DNA of 64,000 nt from FEN-1350 sp964643355. Its GTDB lineage: Bacteria; Planctomycetota; Phycisphaerae; Sedimentisphaerales; Anaerohalosphaeraceae. Shown here piece after piece: positions 56,141 through 64,000 of the stretch (the stretch's first letter is position 1; each line of letters opens with the position of its first letter). Both the position numbers and the translations under genes were made by a program. Below the pieces are notes generated by a model. That model saw nothing but the letters and a program-made list of their open reading frames with translations. It had not been told where the DNA came from and ran no database searches. Location of the stretch: positions 1 to 64,000 of the forward strand of contig CAZXPW010000013.1 of NCBI GenBank assembly GCA_964643355.1, read 5' to 3'.

Positions 56141-56623
56141 TCAATTGGATTGCGTGGTAAATCGGTATAACAACATCAAATGAGCGACATCTTCGTCCAC
56201 ATGAACCATCTTCGTGACTTCATAGGACTGCTCGCCCAGACTGTTGATCAACTCCTTGCCTTTGACAACCGTCGGAATGGAGACCTGGATATCGCCCACC
56301 GAATCTCCCAAGCGCGCCTTGACCGCTCCCATGACCATATTGGCCACTTCGCCCATGGCATCGACAACTTCGTCTTCCGGAATAGTCTTGCCGGAATCGG
56401 ACCCCAGCATGTTCCGAGCGATGGTCTGGGCGCAATTCATGTTGCATCGGACCCCCAAACAACCTTCGACGGCCCCCTTAAAAGTAATGGAAGACAAGAG
56501 AGTGTCGCCTTCGATGGCCTCATACATTTCGTTACACTCTTCGACAGACATGAACATCATGGTCTCAAAGACTTCCGCCATGCCCGAGAGTAACGCTTCG
56601 CTGAAGATTTCCTGACCAACCAT
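56141..56623 (-). CDS. cheX: CheX-like chemotaxis phosphatase
   Basis: A 160-residue protein. Single E-x-x-N signature in AMGEVANMVMGAVKARLG (about residues 90-110), the CheX pattern for CheY-P dephosphorylation. The start at 56623 has AGGTGA upstream; longer frames add unsupported sequence. It is in a unit with cheY upstream and the CheX-CBS fusion downstream. Confidence 0.85.
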   Translation of the reverse strand: MVGQEIFSEALLSGMAEVFETMMFMSVEECNEMYEAIEGDTLLSSITFKGAVEGCLGVRCNMNCAQTIARNMLGSDSGKTIPEDEVVDAMGEVANMVMGAVKARLGDSVGDIQVSIPTVVKGKELINSLGEQSYEVTKMVHVDEDVAHLMLLYRFTTQSN

Positions 56624-56677
56624 ACAGTCACCTTTTTGCAGACGCGGGTTGCTTGTACTTTCGATTCCCAAACTGGA

Positions 56678-57055
56678 TTACTGCAAGAACGGAGCCAGTT
56701 CTTTTTGAATGGTCTCGGGGGTAAACGGTTTGGTCACATATCCATCCGCCCCATCGGCTTTGACGCTGGCGATCAACCCTTCGGCGCTTTCCGTCGAAAT
56801 CATGACGATCTTGGTATTCTTATTGGCCTCATTAGAGCGGGCTTTCTTGACAAAATCCAGTCCGCCCATACCGGGCATGTTGATATCGCACAAAATGATG
56901 TCCACGGGTTTTCCTTCGATCTTCTGCAAGGCCTCGTTTCCGTCTCCGGCCTCGAGAATTTCATCCGCGACCGGCAATCCGGCCTTGCGGATCGTCCGGG
57001 TAATGATCTTCCGCATCGTGGCGGAATCATCAACAACCAACATCGTCTTTGACAT
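56678..57055 (-). CDS. cheY: Response regulator CheY
   Basis: A 125-residue receiver. Acidic pair in VVDDSATMRK, phospho-Asp in IILCDINMPGMGG (about 55), Ser in MISTES, Lys in VTKPF. The start at 57055 follows AGGAG. The motif order and ATMRK are typical of chemotaxis CheY. It is probably the partner of the adjacent CheX. Confidence 0.92.
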   Translation of the reverse strand: MSKTMLVVDDSATMRKIITRTIRKAGLPVADEILEAGDGNEALQKIEGKPVDIILCDINMPGMGGLDFVKKARSNEANKNTKIVMISTESAEGLIASVKADGADGYVTKPFTPETIQKELAPFLQ

Positions 57056-57135
57056 AGGACAAACTCCTATCCAAGCCAATTTCCATGATTCATCCCAGAC
57101 CGTGACGGTCTATCCGACAATAGACCATCGGCCAT

Positions 57136-57405
57136 CTATATTCCATACTTAAGAATGGAAGTTGCGGCCTGATAGGCATTTTCGGGAGTATCGATTTCGG
57201 TCCAATCAATCCTGATGTTTTCGGTTTCGTCGGTTTTCAGTATTTCCTTTGCAATTTCGCCGGCCTTGCGGATGACCGAGGCCTGATCGGCAACAAAATC
57301 GGACGGAACATCGGCTGTTTCGGGCGATTCGGCCTTTTGCATCTGTCGTTGCACAAGTAGTTGATTAAACAACACTTGCGTCACATCTTGAATGGGAATA
57401 TCCAT
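57136..57405 (-). CDS. Small acidic protein of unknown function, FliA-promoted
   Basis: An 89-residue acidic, mostly helical protein (IPIQDVTQVLFNQLLVQRQMQ...ASVIRKAGEIAKEILK). There is no recognised domain. AAGGAA precedes the ATG. A FliA-type promoter lies at 57450-57476, and the next gene downstream is cheY, so it probably belongs to motility. Its short length and helix content would fit an assembly or rod-associated factor, but that is speculation. Confidence 0.6.
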   Translation of the reverse strand: MDIPIQDVTQVLFNQLLVQRQMQKAESPETADVPSDFVADQASVIRKAGEIAKEILKTDETENIRIDWTEIDTPENAYQAATSILKYGI

Positions 57406-57449
57406 TGGATTTTCCTTGTCTGTTCCTATGCGCTCTGTACCCTTTGTAA

Positions 57450-57476
57450 TTATCGTAACAACGGGTATAATCTTTA
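57450..57476 (-). promoter_or_regulatory. FliA (sigma28) promoter of the small protein-cheY-cheX unit
   Basis: Minus strand TAAAGATT (57476-57469) then TACGATAA (57457-57450): TAAA-N15-TACGATAA, the same 27-bp spacing as the flagellin promoters. It lies about 45 nt before the ATG at 57405. Confidence 0.72.
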
Positions 57477-57523
57477 GGATTATTATTGATTTTTATGAAA
57501 TTATCGGTCGTACTCGAATTTTC

Positions 57524-58225
57524 TCAACGGATTGAAGGCCTCATATTCAAAATCTGGGCGGCATGGGGAAGCGTTTGCGCGACTTCGTCGGCGACAAATT
57601 TATGAAATTCCCGCGGGCTGGTTATCAGGACCTTCCAGTTCAAGGGTTCATATTCGCTGCCCATCTTATCCCGGTAATACATTTTCATTCGGCGCTGGAC
57701 GGATTGGTCGGTACTGTCCCAGATTTGTTCCAATCCCCACAGAATCCCGCCCGTATTCAAATCGATCAGTTTGAGATTCAGGGAAGACATCAGATGGGGA
57801 TAGGGCTGATATCCCTTGACCCGACCGAGCAGGATCGCATCGGCGGATAATCGTTTTCGAATGTCCAGCAACTCCTGATTGCTGAAAGCCGGTTTATCCA
57901 GCCGCATATCCTGCCAAACCTCCGACTGGCGGGGAATGATTCGGAGGTTGAACAAATTTTTTCTCTGCAAGCCCTCGGTCACGGCCTGGGTCAAATCCAC
58001 TGAGCCGGCGGGGTACTCTGTCTGATTTTCGAACTCGAACACCACCACCCGACCGATTCGGGAAAAATCCGCATCCGGATTGATATAATATTGACCCGTT
58101 TCCGGAACCACCGGATTAACGACGGTACAACCACACAGACCGATCGCCGACAGGAAAACGGCGATTCCGCGCCATCGCCGGGGAAAGCGGATGATATCCA
58201 TGATCCAAGGTCGATCCATCCTCAT
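57524..58225 (-). CDS. Lipoprotein with CsgG/LpoB-like folding pattern
   Basis: A 233-residue protein. The leader ends in a lipobox (GLCGC, about residue 33). The mature domain (RIGRVVVFEFENQTEYPAGSV-like strand-turn, RLSADAILLGRVKGYQPYP, LIDLNTGGILW) has the alpha/beta pattern of CsgG-N/LpoB-like outer-membrane lipoproteins. No flagellar family could be assigned with confidence. The position between fliA and the che genes suggests a flagellar basal-structure or secretion role (inference). Starts at 58225, 58219 and 58201 are possible. Confidence 0.65.
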   Translation of the reverse strand: MRMDRPWIMDIIRFPRRWRGIAVFLSAIGLCGCTVVNPVVPETGQYYINPDADFSRIGRVVVFEFENQTEYPAGSVDLTQAVTEGLQRKNLFNLRIIPRQSEVWQDMRLDKPAFSNQELLDIRKRLSADAILLGRVKGYQPYPHLMSSLNLKLIDLNTGGILWGLEQIWDSTDQSVQRRMKMYYRDKMGSEYEPLNWKVLITSPREFHKFVADEVAQTLPHAAQILNMRPSIR

Positions 58226-58244
58226 CGGATTGCGTCCAGGAATG

Positions 58245-58811
58245 TCAGCGAGGTTTCGATTCGGTTTGAGCCGGAGAACTCTCCGGCGGATTCTTGGGAA
58301 GATCGGCAGTCTCGGCCCCGAGCACTTTGAGAATTCGGATGAGGGCTTCCATCTGCGCGGCCTGCGCCTGTCGCATCTCCTCTCGATATCCCAGGACATC
58401 TCCCTTCCACTGCGTCAACTCCCGGTGCATATCCTGCAGAAATGAATTGGCCTCGTCCAATTCTTTTTTCGTTTTGGCCAGTTCTCCCTGGAGCCGGTCG
58501 ATGGTCTGTTTCAGGTCGCTGTTTTCGGCCACGAGGGCGCGGGTTTTATCCGCCTGCTGTTGATGCTGCTTGAGTAGATCCTCGTATTTCTGCGACCAGG
58601 CCAGGGCGCTATCGGTGGTCCCCGTCGTCGTTCCATCCGCAAATCGTTTCTTGAGCGTCGGATCGCCCTGATCCGCAACCAGGGCCTGTTCCGAGCCGAT
58701 CGTCACACGAGCCGTGGGCAGGTTATCCACCTGAATCGGTTCATCCACGACGCGGCATCCCATCAGGAACATTGCGGATCCGACCACAACCATCATTTGA
58801 TTTCGTACCAT
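58245..58811 (-). CDS. Coiled-coil lipoprotein
   Basis: A 188-residue protein. The leader MVRNQMMVVVGSAMFLMGC has a lipobox; residues ~70-165 are a strong coiled coil (YEDLLKQHQQQADKTRAL; LKQTIDRLQGELAKTKKEL). The tail is Pro/Glu-rich. GAGGG lies 6 nt before ATG 58811. Function unknown; it is 20 nt upstream of the other lipoprotein gene and probably works with it in the envelope part of the flagellum. Confidence 0.7.
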   Translation of the reverse strand: MVRNQMMVVVGSAMFLMGCRVVDEPIQVDNLPTARVTIGSEQALVADQGDPTLKKRFADGTTTGTTDSALAWSQKYEDLLKQHQQQADKTRALVAENSDLKQTIDRLQGELAKTKKELDEANSFLQDMHRELTQWKGDVLGYREEMRQAQAAQMEALIRILKVLGAETADLPKNPPESSPAQTESKPR

Positions 58812-58853
58812 GTTCAATCCCTCGTCGATCCTATTTCGATCGTATCCAACGCG

Positions 58854-59096
58854 TCACGGGCTGGTTGGAACGGAATACTGACATTGAATATACAGCGATT
58901 GTCCACAGCCGCAGATCACTTCCAGAATGGCATAATCGGCCGTGTTCTCGATCAGTTTGACCTGTGGAGTCCCCACCGGCCCGGCCCCGGAACGAATCGC
59001 GGAGGAGCCCTGCGACGATCCGGAAATCCGAATGGGAAGTCGGTATCGGCCCTCGGTCTTGATTTGTTGATGCTTCAGTACGGTTATGGATTCCAT
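58854..59096 (-). CDS. Small hypothetical protein in the fliA region
   Basis: An 80-residue protein; the C-terminal half (VKLIENTADYAILEVICGCG then QSLYIQCQY) looks like a real compact beta-rich domain with closely spaced cysteines. The N-terminal part is low-complexity Ser/Gly. Weak ribosome binding site. It lies between fliA-side and lipoprotein genes on the same strand. No known family was recognised. Confidence 0.5.
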   Translation of the reverse strand: MESITVLKHQQIKTEGRYRLPIRISGSSQGSSAIRSGAGPVGTPQVKLIENTADYAILEVICGCGQSLYIQCQYSVPTSP

Positions 59097-59126
59097 GGAT
59101 TCTCACAGATCAAAGAACTTTCGGGT

Positions 59127-59369
59127 TCAGGCACAAAAATCGATATGACCTTCGGCCGTTTCCGATCCGGGCGGATCTCGGTTGTCGGAATTTTGCGGGA
59201 GATCGACTTGGTCCTCCGAGACCGATCCACCGGGCTTCTTTGGACGCCGCCGGCGATTCTGGCGATCGGATTGTTCTTGATTCCGGTCCACCCGCTGGTT
59301 CAGCGAAACGGCCTGTTCGACCTGCCGAAGCGGCTCGACGGAACGGAAGGATTGCGGCGTATCAGCCAT
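59127..59369 (-). CDS. Small Gln/Arg/Asp-rich hypothetical protein
   Basis: An 80-residue hydrophilic frame from an ATG at 59369 (GTG at 59390 is an alternative). Composition is polar and charged (RQNRRRRPKKPG stretch), consistent with a disordered protein. It follows fliA by 67 nt on the same strand. There is no homologue that I recognise; coding status rests on position and composition only. Confidence 0.4.
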   Translation of the reverse strand: MADTPQSFRSVEPLRQVEQAVSLNQRVDRNQEQSDRQNRRRRPKKPGGSVSEDQVDLPQNSDNRDPPGSETAEGHIDFCA

Positions 59370-59436
59370 GATCGGATCGAACCTCTTCACATTCTGCTTG
59401 ACATTTTCGGGCTCCTGCGAGAGTCTAACCTGGAGG

Positions 59437-60435
59437 TCATCCCTGGGAGTCCTTCCACGATTTTAACCGTGCGGCCAGTTTTGTCAGGGCAGTCGCATGG
59501 AGCTGACTGACACGCGATTCGGTGATATCCATGGTGACGGCAATCTGTTTCATCGTCAGCTCGCGCGTATAATACAAAATAATGATTCGTCGTTGTTTGG
59601 TGGGAAGATCCTGAATCGCCCTGGCCAGTTGTTCGATCAATTCCTGCCGCTCCATGCGTTCATCGGGATCTTCCGATTCGGCCGCCAGGGATTCGCCCAA
59701 TGCCGGAGACTCGTCGCTGAGGCCATGGATGGAAAGAAAATGCCTTGCCCGGGCATTTTCAAACATCTTGTACATTTTCTCGACCGGCATCTGCAAGCGA
59801 TCGGCCAAATCGGTATCGGAAGGCATTTCGCCCTCCTGACCGGCCATTTCCTGCAGAACCTGCCGGGCTTGATCGTACTGCTTTTTCCAGTTGGACGGGG
59901 TAAACGACCAGCTCCGCAGTTCGTCGAGGATCGCGCCCCGAATCCGGATATACGCATAAGTCTTGAATTCGGTGCGATGGGCGGCGTCATAATCCCGGGC
60001 CGCCTTCACCAGTCCGATTGTCCCGGCGCTGACCAGATCCTCCCGCGTTATCGGCGGCTGCAAATAGGATACGATCTGTCCGACAATCCGGTGTACCAAG
60101 GGAAGATATTCCACAATGAGTTTGTCTTCCCGGGCCTGACGGGTATGGTGAGAATAGGCCTTTAAGGCCTTTCCTTTCAGCGTGTTTTGATCGGTCTGAG
60201 CAAATTCTTCGGCACAAATCCGGGCCGTCTCGGAGTCCTGAACCGCTGCCTCCGGGCAATCCGGTTCCGTGTCCTCGGCGAAGTCAGGGGATGGTTCTTT
60301 CTCCGCTTCCAGAACCGACACCGACAACGACGGATCAACCGAGGACTTCAGGCCATCCGAAACCTGTTCCACGGCGGATTCCGATCCATCCCGGGATACG
60401 GCTGTCGAATCGGGGGCTCTTTGTTCCTGATTCAT
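59437..60435 (-). CDS. fliA: Flagellar sigma factor FliA (sigma28) with long N-terminal extension
   Basis: A ~332-residue RNA polymerase sigma factor. Regions 2 (LVHRIVGQIVSYLQ; DLVSAGTIGLVKAARDYD; FKTYAYIRIRGAILDELRSW), 3 and 4 (LPTKQRRIIILYYTRELTMKQI; ESRVSQLHATALTKL) are complete. FliA is usually ~240 residues; here about 95 acidic, probably disordered residues precede region 1.2/2. The ATG at 60435 is used, although a TTG at 60462 would lengthen it. It lies in the fliK transcription unit behind a sigma54 promoter. Confidence 0.93.
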   Translation of the reverse strand: MNQEQRAPDSTAVSRDGSESAVEQVSDGLKSSVDPSLSVSVLEAEKEPSPDFAEDTEPDCPEAAVQDSETARICAEEFAQTDQNTLKGKALKAYSHHTRQAREDKLIVEYLPLVHRIVGQIVSYLQPPITREDLVSAGTIGLVKAARDYDAAHRTEFKTYAYIRIRGAILDELRSWSFTPSNWKKQYDQARQVLQEMAGQEGEMPSDTDLADRLQMPVEKMYKMFENARARHFLSIHGLSDESPALGESLAAESEDPDERMERQELIEQLARAIQDLPTKQRRIIILYYTRELTMKQIAVTMDITESRVSQLHATALTKLAARLKSWKDSQG

Positions 60436-60517
60436 TTCAAGATGGTTTTTCTGGGTCGTCAAATGTGATTATTCCGCCGGCACCCATTGCCGGCATTCGT
60501 CGTCCATCTCTTTGCAT

Positions 60518-62029
60518 TTACAGATACACATTAATCGCATCATCGCGTATAAAGCTCTTCTCTTGATCGGCATTATCGGGCGTTTGAGTTAATGGAAAGT
60601 CCTGTGAAGACCGCTCGAAACCGGGACGATTGTGCTCCTGACGGGAGTCGGGAGCAAAGAACGAATCGGCCTGTTTCATAAAAGAATCCGATGCGGACTG
60701 ATTCGATTGCGAATCCGGCGAAGGATTGTGATTGGAATTGTTCATCACGACATCCAACCGTCGGATCTGAACGCCCGCACTTTGCAGCGAGGCCAAGACT
60801 TGCGGTAATTCCTTTTGAATATCGGTCCGTGTTCGGAGTTTATCCACTTCGAGAAGACCCGTAATTTCTTCGTTGTTCTGTTGGAAGGAAATCCGGATCT
60901 TTCCCAGTTCCGGAGGGTTTAAGGTCAACTGAATTTGCGATTGAGGGATCGGCTCGGTCAATTGATCCCGAATCGCCTGGACCACTTGTCGTCCCGGGCT
61001 TTGAGCTACCGCCCCGGTATCAGTATTGGAAACGATATTTGTTCGTGAATCGACAACTCCCGAAGTCACGGTTGTCTGTTTGACATCATATTGTGATCGG
61101 ATAAACGATAATCCGCCTTCTGACTGGGCAGCTTGTTGTAGGCCGTCGTTGTTTTGTGAAATTGAAACATCACTGGAGTTCTTTGTTTTGTCCAGTTTCC
61201 TGGATTCCTTAATATCCTGTGACAGAGAGATCTCCTTCTGGGCCGCCTTGCTTCCCTCTTTGGGTCTTGCGAGTGAAAAGGGCTGAGAATCGATTTTCGG
61301 TTTATTATTCTGATCGATCGCAACTTGGGCTCCGGAGGACAGGAGTTCAGATCCGGAATTGACAACCTTTGATTCGGAGATTTGAGAGGATTTTTGATTT
61401 GTCTCAACCACTTTTTGTGTTGAATCGATTCCATGTTTGGTCTGGCCTTGGGAAGTTTCCGCTTCTCTTTTTATTTTCGATATTTCTTGGTTTTGGCCAT
61501 TATTCAAAACAGAGGGATATTGGGCTGCCTGGGAAACATGGGGAAGCTGCACAACTTTGTTATTTGTTGTTATGGGTTGAGATTGTAAATGAGATGGATT
61601 GTCGATCTTCCTGATCAATTCGATAGGTTGTTTTGATTTTACAGCCACAGGAAATTCGGATGCGGCCTTTTGGGTGATCTGGAAGGGAACTTGCTTTTCC
61701 GGCTGAAGAAGGGCCGGATTCATGGATAGCAAGGAAATATTCGACCAATCTCGGATGGACGAATTCGATTTTTTCTTTTCCGATTTGTTGTTTCCCGAAT
61801 TCTCGGGGGCCGTTTCCTGCCGAGAGTTCTGGGGTAAACGCTTTTCAAGGACATCTTTGAACAACTTTGGTTCCGGACGAGGGCTTGTTTCATCAGACTC
61901 ATTCGATCGAACTCGTGACAATTCTCGAGGATTTTCAGATGGAACCGTACTCGTCCGGGAGATCGGGACAGAAACATCCTGTTGAACCGAGGGAGGGTTC
62001 AGCGTAACGGCAACGGCTACTTGTGACAT
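60518..62029 (-). CDS. fliK: Flagellar hook-length control protein FliK
   Basis: A 503-residue protein. The long N-terminal ~340 residues are Gln/Ser/Lys/Asn-rich and disordered, as in FliK rulers. The C-terminal domain (about 350-440) contains the FliK signature with LTLNPPELGKIRISFQQNN, the conserved LxPxxLGxVxV-type motif. A Ser/Gln/Asn tail follows. AGGAG precedes the ATG at 62029; the longer in-frame start is unsupported. A perfect sigma54 promoter is 38 nt upstream. fliA is the next gene. Confidence 0.88.
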   Translation of the reverse strand: MSQVAVAVTLNPPSVQQDVSVPISRTSTVPSENPRELSRVRSNESDETSPRPEPKLFKDVLEKRLPQNSRQETAPENSGNNKSEKKKSNSSIRDWSNISLLSMNPALLQPEKQVPFQITQKAASEFPVAVKSKQPIELIRKIDNPSHLQSQPITTNNKVVQLPHVSQAAQYPSVLNNGQNQEISKIKREAETSQGQTKHGIDSTQKVVETNQKSSQISESKVVNSGSELLSSGAQVAIDQNNKPKIDSQPFSLARPKEGSKAAQKEISLSQDIKESRKLDKTKNSSDVSISQNNDGLQQAAQSEGGLSFIRSQYDVKQTTVTSGVVDSRTNIVSNTDTGAVAQSPGRQVVQAIRDQLTEPIPQSQIQLTLNPPELGKIRISFQQNNEEITGLLEVDKLRTRTDIQKELPQVLASLQSAGVQIRRLDVVMNNSNHNPSPDSQSNQSASDSFMKQADSFFAPDSRQEHNRPGFERSSQDFPLTQTPDNADQEKSFIRDDAINVYL

Positions 62030-62066
62030 TCGTTTCTCCTGAAGTTTATCCGGTTTGTAATACGAA

Positions 62067-62082
62067 AGCAATTCATGTGCCA
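62067..62082 (-). promoter_or_regulatory. Sigma54 promoter of fliK-fliA
   Basis: Minus strand TGGCAC-ATGAA-TTGCT: perfect match to TGGCAC-N5-TTGCW (-24/-12). It lies 38 nt upstream of the fliK ATG. Confidence 0.85.
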
Positions 62083-62385
62083 AGCCCACTCATCTCGTAT
62101 CTGACATTAAGCATAAAGCATTCCCAGGAAAAGAATTACGATCGTAATGCCAAACCATTTCGGCCACAAAACCATTGTCTGATATTCAACGGATTTGTCT
62201 TGGATTTGGACTGGCAGGAAAAATTTTCCCACACCTGAAAGGGAGAAAACTACCCTCCCCCAACCGCAAGCCCCTGTATAAAAACCGAACAGACAATGAC
62301 CAGTTCGTCGATCGGGCGTTTCTTGGGTGCGTTAAATCCTGTCTGTAAATTTGCGGGGTGATTGTTTGTCTTCACAGAATCCGAC

Positions 62386-62401
62386 TGGCACGGTAGTTGC
62401 A
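62386..62401 (+). promoter_or_regulatory. Sigma54 promoter of flgB operon
   Basis: TGGCAC-GGTAG-TTGCA: perfect match to TGGCAC-N5-TTGCW, about 40 nt before the flgB ATG. The opposite-strand site at 62067-62082 is 303 bp away, leaving room for shared activator sites. Confidence 0.88.
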
Positions 62402-62440
62402 CACTGTTTAGAGCGAGATAGTGTCTGAATGGAGCATGGC

Positions 62441-62800
62441 ATGATTAAAGATACTCAGATTTTGGATCTGTTAGAAGCCGGCGTGAAAGCCGAAGGAGTT
62501 CGACAGAAGGCGATCGCCAACAATATCGCCAACCTGAACACTCCGGGCTATCGACGCTTCGATATCAAGTTTCAGGAGATTCTGGCCAAAATGCTCAAGG
62601 CCGACGGACCGATCGATTCGTCCAAGCTCGAACCAGAATTTTTCCAGCCGAAAACCACCCGAATGGACATCACCGGCAACGATGTCGAAATTGACACGGA
62701 AGTCGGCGAGATGGTCAAAAACACCTCGCTCCATTCGGCTTATACGCTGTTGATCAAGAAAAAATACGAACAGATGAAGGCGGCTATCCAGAATTTCTAA
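62441..62800 (+). CDS. flgB: Flagellar basal-body rod protein FlgB
   Basis: A 119-residue rod component. Its conserved N-terminal rod motif AIANNIANLNTPGYRRFDIKF (about residues 26-44) and C-terminal helices (LHSAYTLLIKKKYEQM) are clear. GGAG lies 7 nt before the ATG at 62441; the frame opens 4 codons earlier without a good site. First gene of the rod/export operon behind the sigma54 promoter. Confidence 0.94.
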   Translation: MIKDTQILDLLEAGVKAEGVRQKAIANNIANLNTPGYRRFDIKFQEILAKMLKADGPIDSSKLEPEFFQPKTTRMDITGNDVEIDTEVGEMVKNTSLHSAYTLLIKKKYEQMKAAIQNF

Positions 62801-62811
62801 GGGAGTAATCC

Positions 62812-63219
62812 ATGCGGGTTGAAGGAGATATGTTTGGAACGCTGGATGTGGCGATATCGGGCCTCAAGGCCAGCCGCAAGCACATGGATGTCGTCACCTC
62901 CAATGTCGTCAACGCACAGACCACCGATGCCGGGCGGGGCGAACCTTATCGTCGGCTGGAGGCCGTCTTCAAAGCCACAACCGAAGGAGTCAGCGGGGTT
63001 GAAGTGGCGGACATCGTCGCCGATCCCAGCGAGTTTCAAAAAGTGCTCAAACCCGGGCACCCGCAAGCGGACGCTCAGGGATATGTCCGAATGCCCAATG
63101 TGAATCTGCCGCGTGAATTGATCCAGATGAATCAGGCCACGCGGGCGTACGAGGCCAACGCCTCCATCCTGCGTCGATACCAGCGGATGGTGGAAGCCAG
63201 TCTGGCCCTGCTGAGATAA
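62812..63219 (+). CDS. flgC: Flagellar basal-body rod protein FlgC
   Basis: A 135-residue proximal rod protein. The N-terminal motif FGTLDVAISGLKASRKHMD, VTSNVVNAQTT, GYVRMPNVNLPRELIQM and the C-terminal coiled-coil helix (YEANASILRRYQRM) are typical. The ATG follows GGGAG; an alternative ATG is at 62830. 11 nt after flgB. Confidence 0.94.
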   Translation: MRVEGDMFGTLDVAISGLKASRKHMDVVTSNVVNAQTTDAGRGEPYRRLEAVFKATTEGVSGVEVADIVADPSEFQKVLKPGHPQADAQGYVRMPNVNLPRELIQMNQATRAYEANASILRRYQRMVEASLALLR

Positions 63220-63246
63220 CCATCACGATCCTGAAAGGAACTTCTC

Positions 63247-63555
63247 ATGTCGTTTCAATTTCCAACCGAAATCGGATCGATTTCTTCCCAGGACCTGCTC
63301 CGAAGGGTCGCCGAGACAAAAACGCAGCCGAAACAGGAAAACTTTCTGGATTCCGTCGGCCGCTCGTTCGCTCAGATGAACGAACAACAACAGCAATCCG
63401 ACGCTTCCATCGTCGATCTGTTGTCGGGGAAACAACAGGATATCAACGCCGTCGTGGCATCGGTCGCCAAAGCGGATATGAGCTTTAAGGTATTGGTGGG
63501 CGTTCGTAACAAGCTCGTCGAGGCCTACAAAGAAACCATGAGAATGCAGGGATAA
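63247..63555 (+). CDS. fliE: Flagellar hook-basal body complex protein FliE
   Basis: A 102-residue junction protein between MS ring and rod. The C-terminal half (DINAVVASVAKADMSFKVLV, GVRNKLVEAYKE) has the FliE signature, while the N terminus is polar and Gln-rich. AAAGGAA precedes the ATG. 27 nt after flgC. Confidence 0.92.
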   Translation: MSFQFPTEIGSISSQDLLRRVAETKTQPKQENFLDSVGRSFAQMNEQQQQSDASIVDLLSGKQQDINAVVASVAKADMSFKVLVGVRNKLVEAYKETMRMQG

Positions 63556-63616
63556 GGCAAGACGGATCATGACGCAGCGATCCGGACATACCGCGAATCG
63601 GTTCTGACGAGGGATC

Positions 63617-64000
63617 ATGGGACTGCTGGCGAAGATCAACGCAATCTGGCAAAAGATCGGGATCGTTCAGCGAGCGATGCTGGCGGCGATCGTTTTGGCC
63701 TGCATCCTGATTGGCGCCCTGTTGACCCAATGGGCCGGCACGGCCAACATGCAGCTTCTGTACAAAAGCTTATCGCCGGAAGACGCCGCGGCAATCTGCG
63801 ACAAGCTCAGCGAACAGAACATCCGGTATGAGCTGCGGGGCGGAGGGACCAGCATTTATGTTCCGGAAAACCAGGTCTATCGATTGCGTCTGGACATGGC
63901 CAAGGACGGTCTTCCAAACAGCAGCAAAAGCGGCTATGAAATATTCGATAATGAGCCGATCGGCGTCAGTCCCATCGTTCAGCAGTTGAACAAGACACGG
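63617..64000 (+). CDS. fliF: Flagellar MS-ring protein FliF, N-terminal part
   Basis: A partial gene, 128 codons, cut by the window edge. One N-terminal membrane helix (AMLAAIVLACILIGALLTQW) is followed by the YscJ/FliF-type periplasmic ring domain (YKSLSPEDAAAICDKLSEQN; YEIFDNEPIGVS). GAGGG precedes the ATG at 63617. Last gene of the visible flgB operon. Confidence 0.94.
   Translation, partial: MGLLAKINAIWQKIGIVQRAMLAAIVLACILIGALLTQWAGTANMQLLYKSLSPEDAAAICDKLSEQNIRYELRGGGTSIYVPENQVYRLRLDMAKDGLPNSSKSGYEIFDNEPIGVSPIVQQLNKTR

Overview
The window looks like chromosomal DNA of a Planctomycetota bacterium, most likely class Phycisphaerae. This is inferred from gene content, not from a marker-gene search. 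The clues are a PEP-CTERM protein, a secreted beta-helix protein with dockerin-like repeats, a Tat-exported Gfo/Idh/MocA oxidoreductase, a tricorn-type protease, heptosyltransferase and lipid-A-kinase-like genes (so a Gram-negative type envelope), and a complete style of flagellar and chemotaxis regulation. No IS element, phage, CRISPR array or rRNA was seen. There is one tRNA (Asn).

Layout. 1-10.4 kb is an accessory and envelope region: a partial unknown ORF, a frameshifted beta-helix/dockerin protein, a tricorn protease, a Gfo/Idh/MocA enzyme, a PEP-CTERM protein, an M48 protease and a DUF2959 lipoprotein. 10.6-18.5 kb holds miaB, a YkgJ-type Cys-cluster protein, a membrane PQQ-like beta-propeller protein and ileS. 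In front of ileS lies a 33-codon ORF with 7 Ile codons, followed by a strong intrinsic terminator, which together look like an attenuator. 18.5-24.5 kb is a tight six-gene minus-strand operon: Ser/Thr kinase, metallophosphoesterase, GT2, methyltransferase, WaaP-like kinase and GT9. After tRNA-Asn, 24.9-32.9 kb is a minus-strand operon for a membrane complex related to group 4 hydrogenase and complex I. Its large subunit lacks the Ni-Fe cysteines (Ehr type). It is headed by an HTH-EIIA regulator. 33.3-37.3 kb carries accBC and a perR-catalase pair with a palindromic operator inside the promoter.

37.4-64 kb is mainly signalling and motility. A response regulator with an apparently leaderless promoter faces a group of sensor kinases and an HDOD protein. 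Next come cheA-R-D-(Hpt/REC)-Y-X-B, two tandem flagellin-fliS units, a second cheY/cheX group that includes a CheX-CBS fusion, two lipoproteins, fliA and fliK. Divergent from these are flgB-flgC-fliE-fliF, which run off the right edge.

The promoters suggest a regulatory hierarchy. Perfect sigma54 sites drive fliK (with fliA downstream) and flgBC-fliEF divergently. Sites of identical 27-bp geometry matching the FliA (sigma28) consensus precede both flagellins and the second che group. Three proteins with the CheC/CheX E-x-x-N signature occur in the window, but no cheW, cheZ or receptor gene does.
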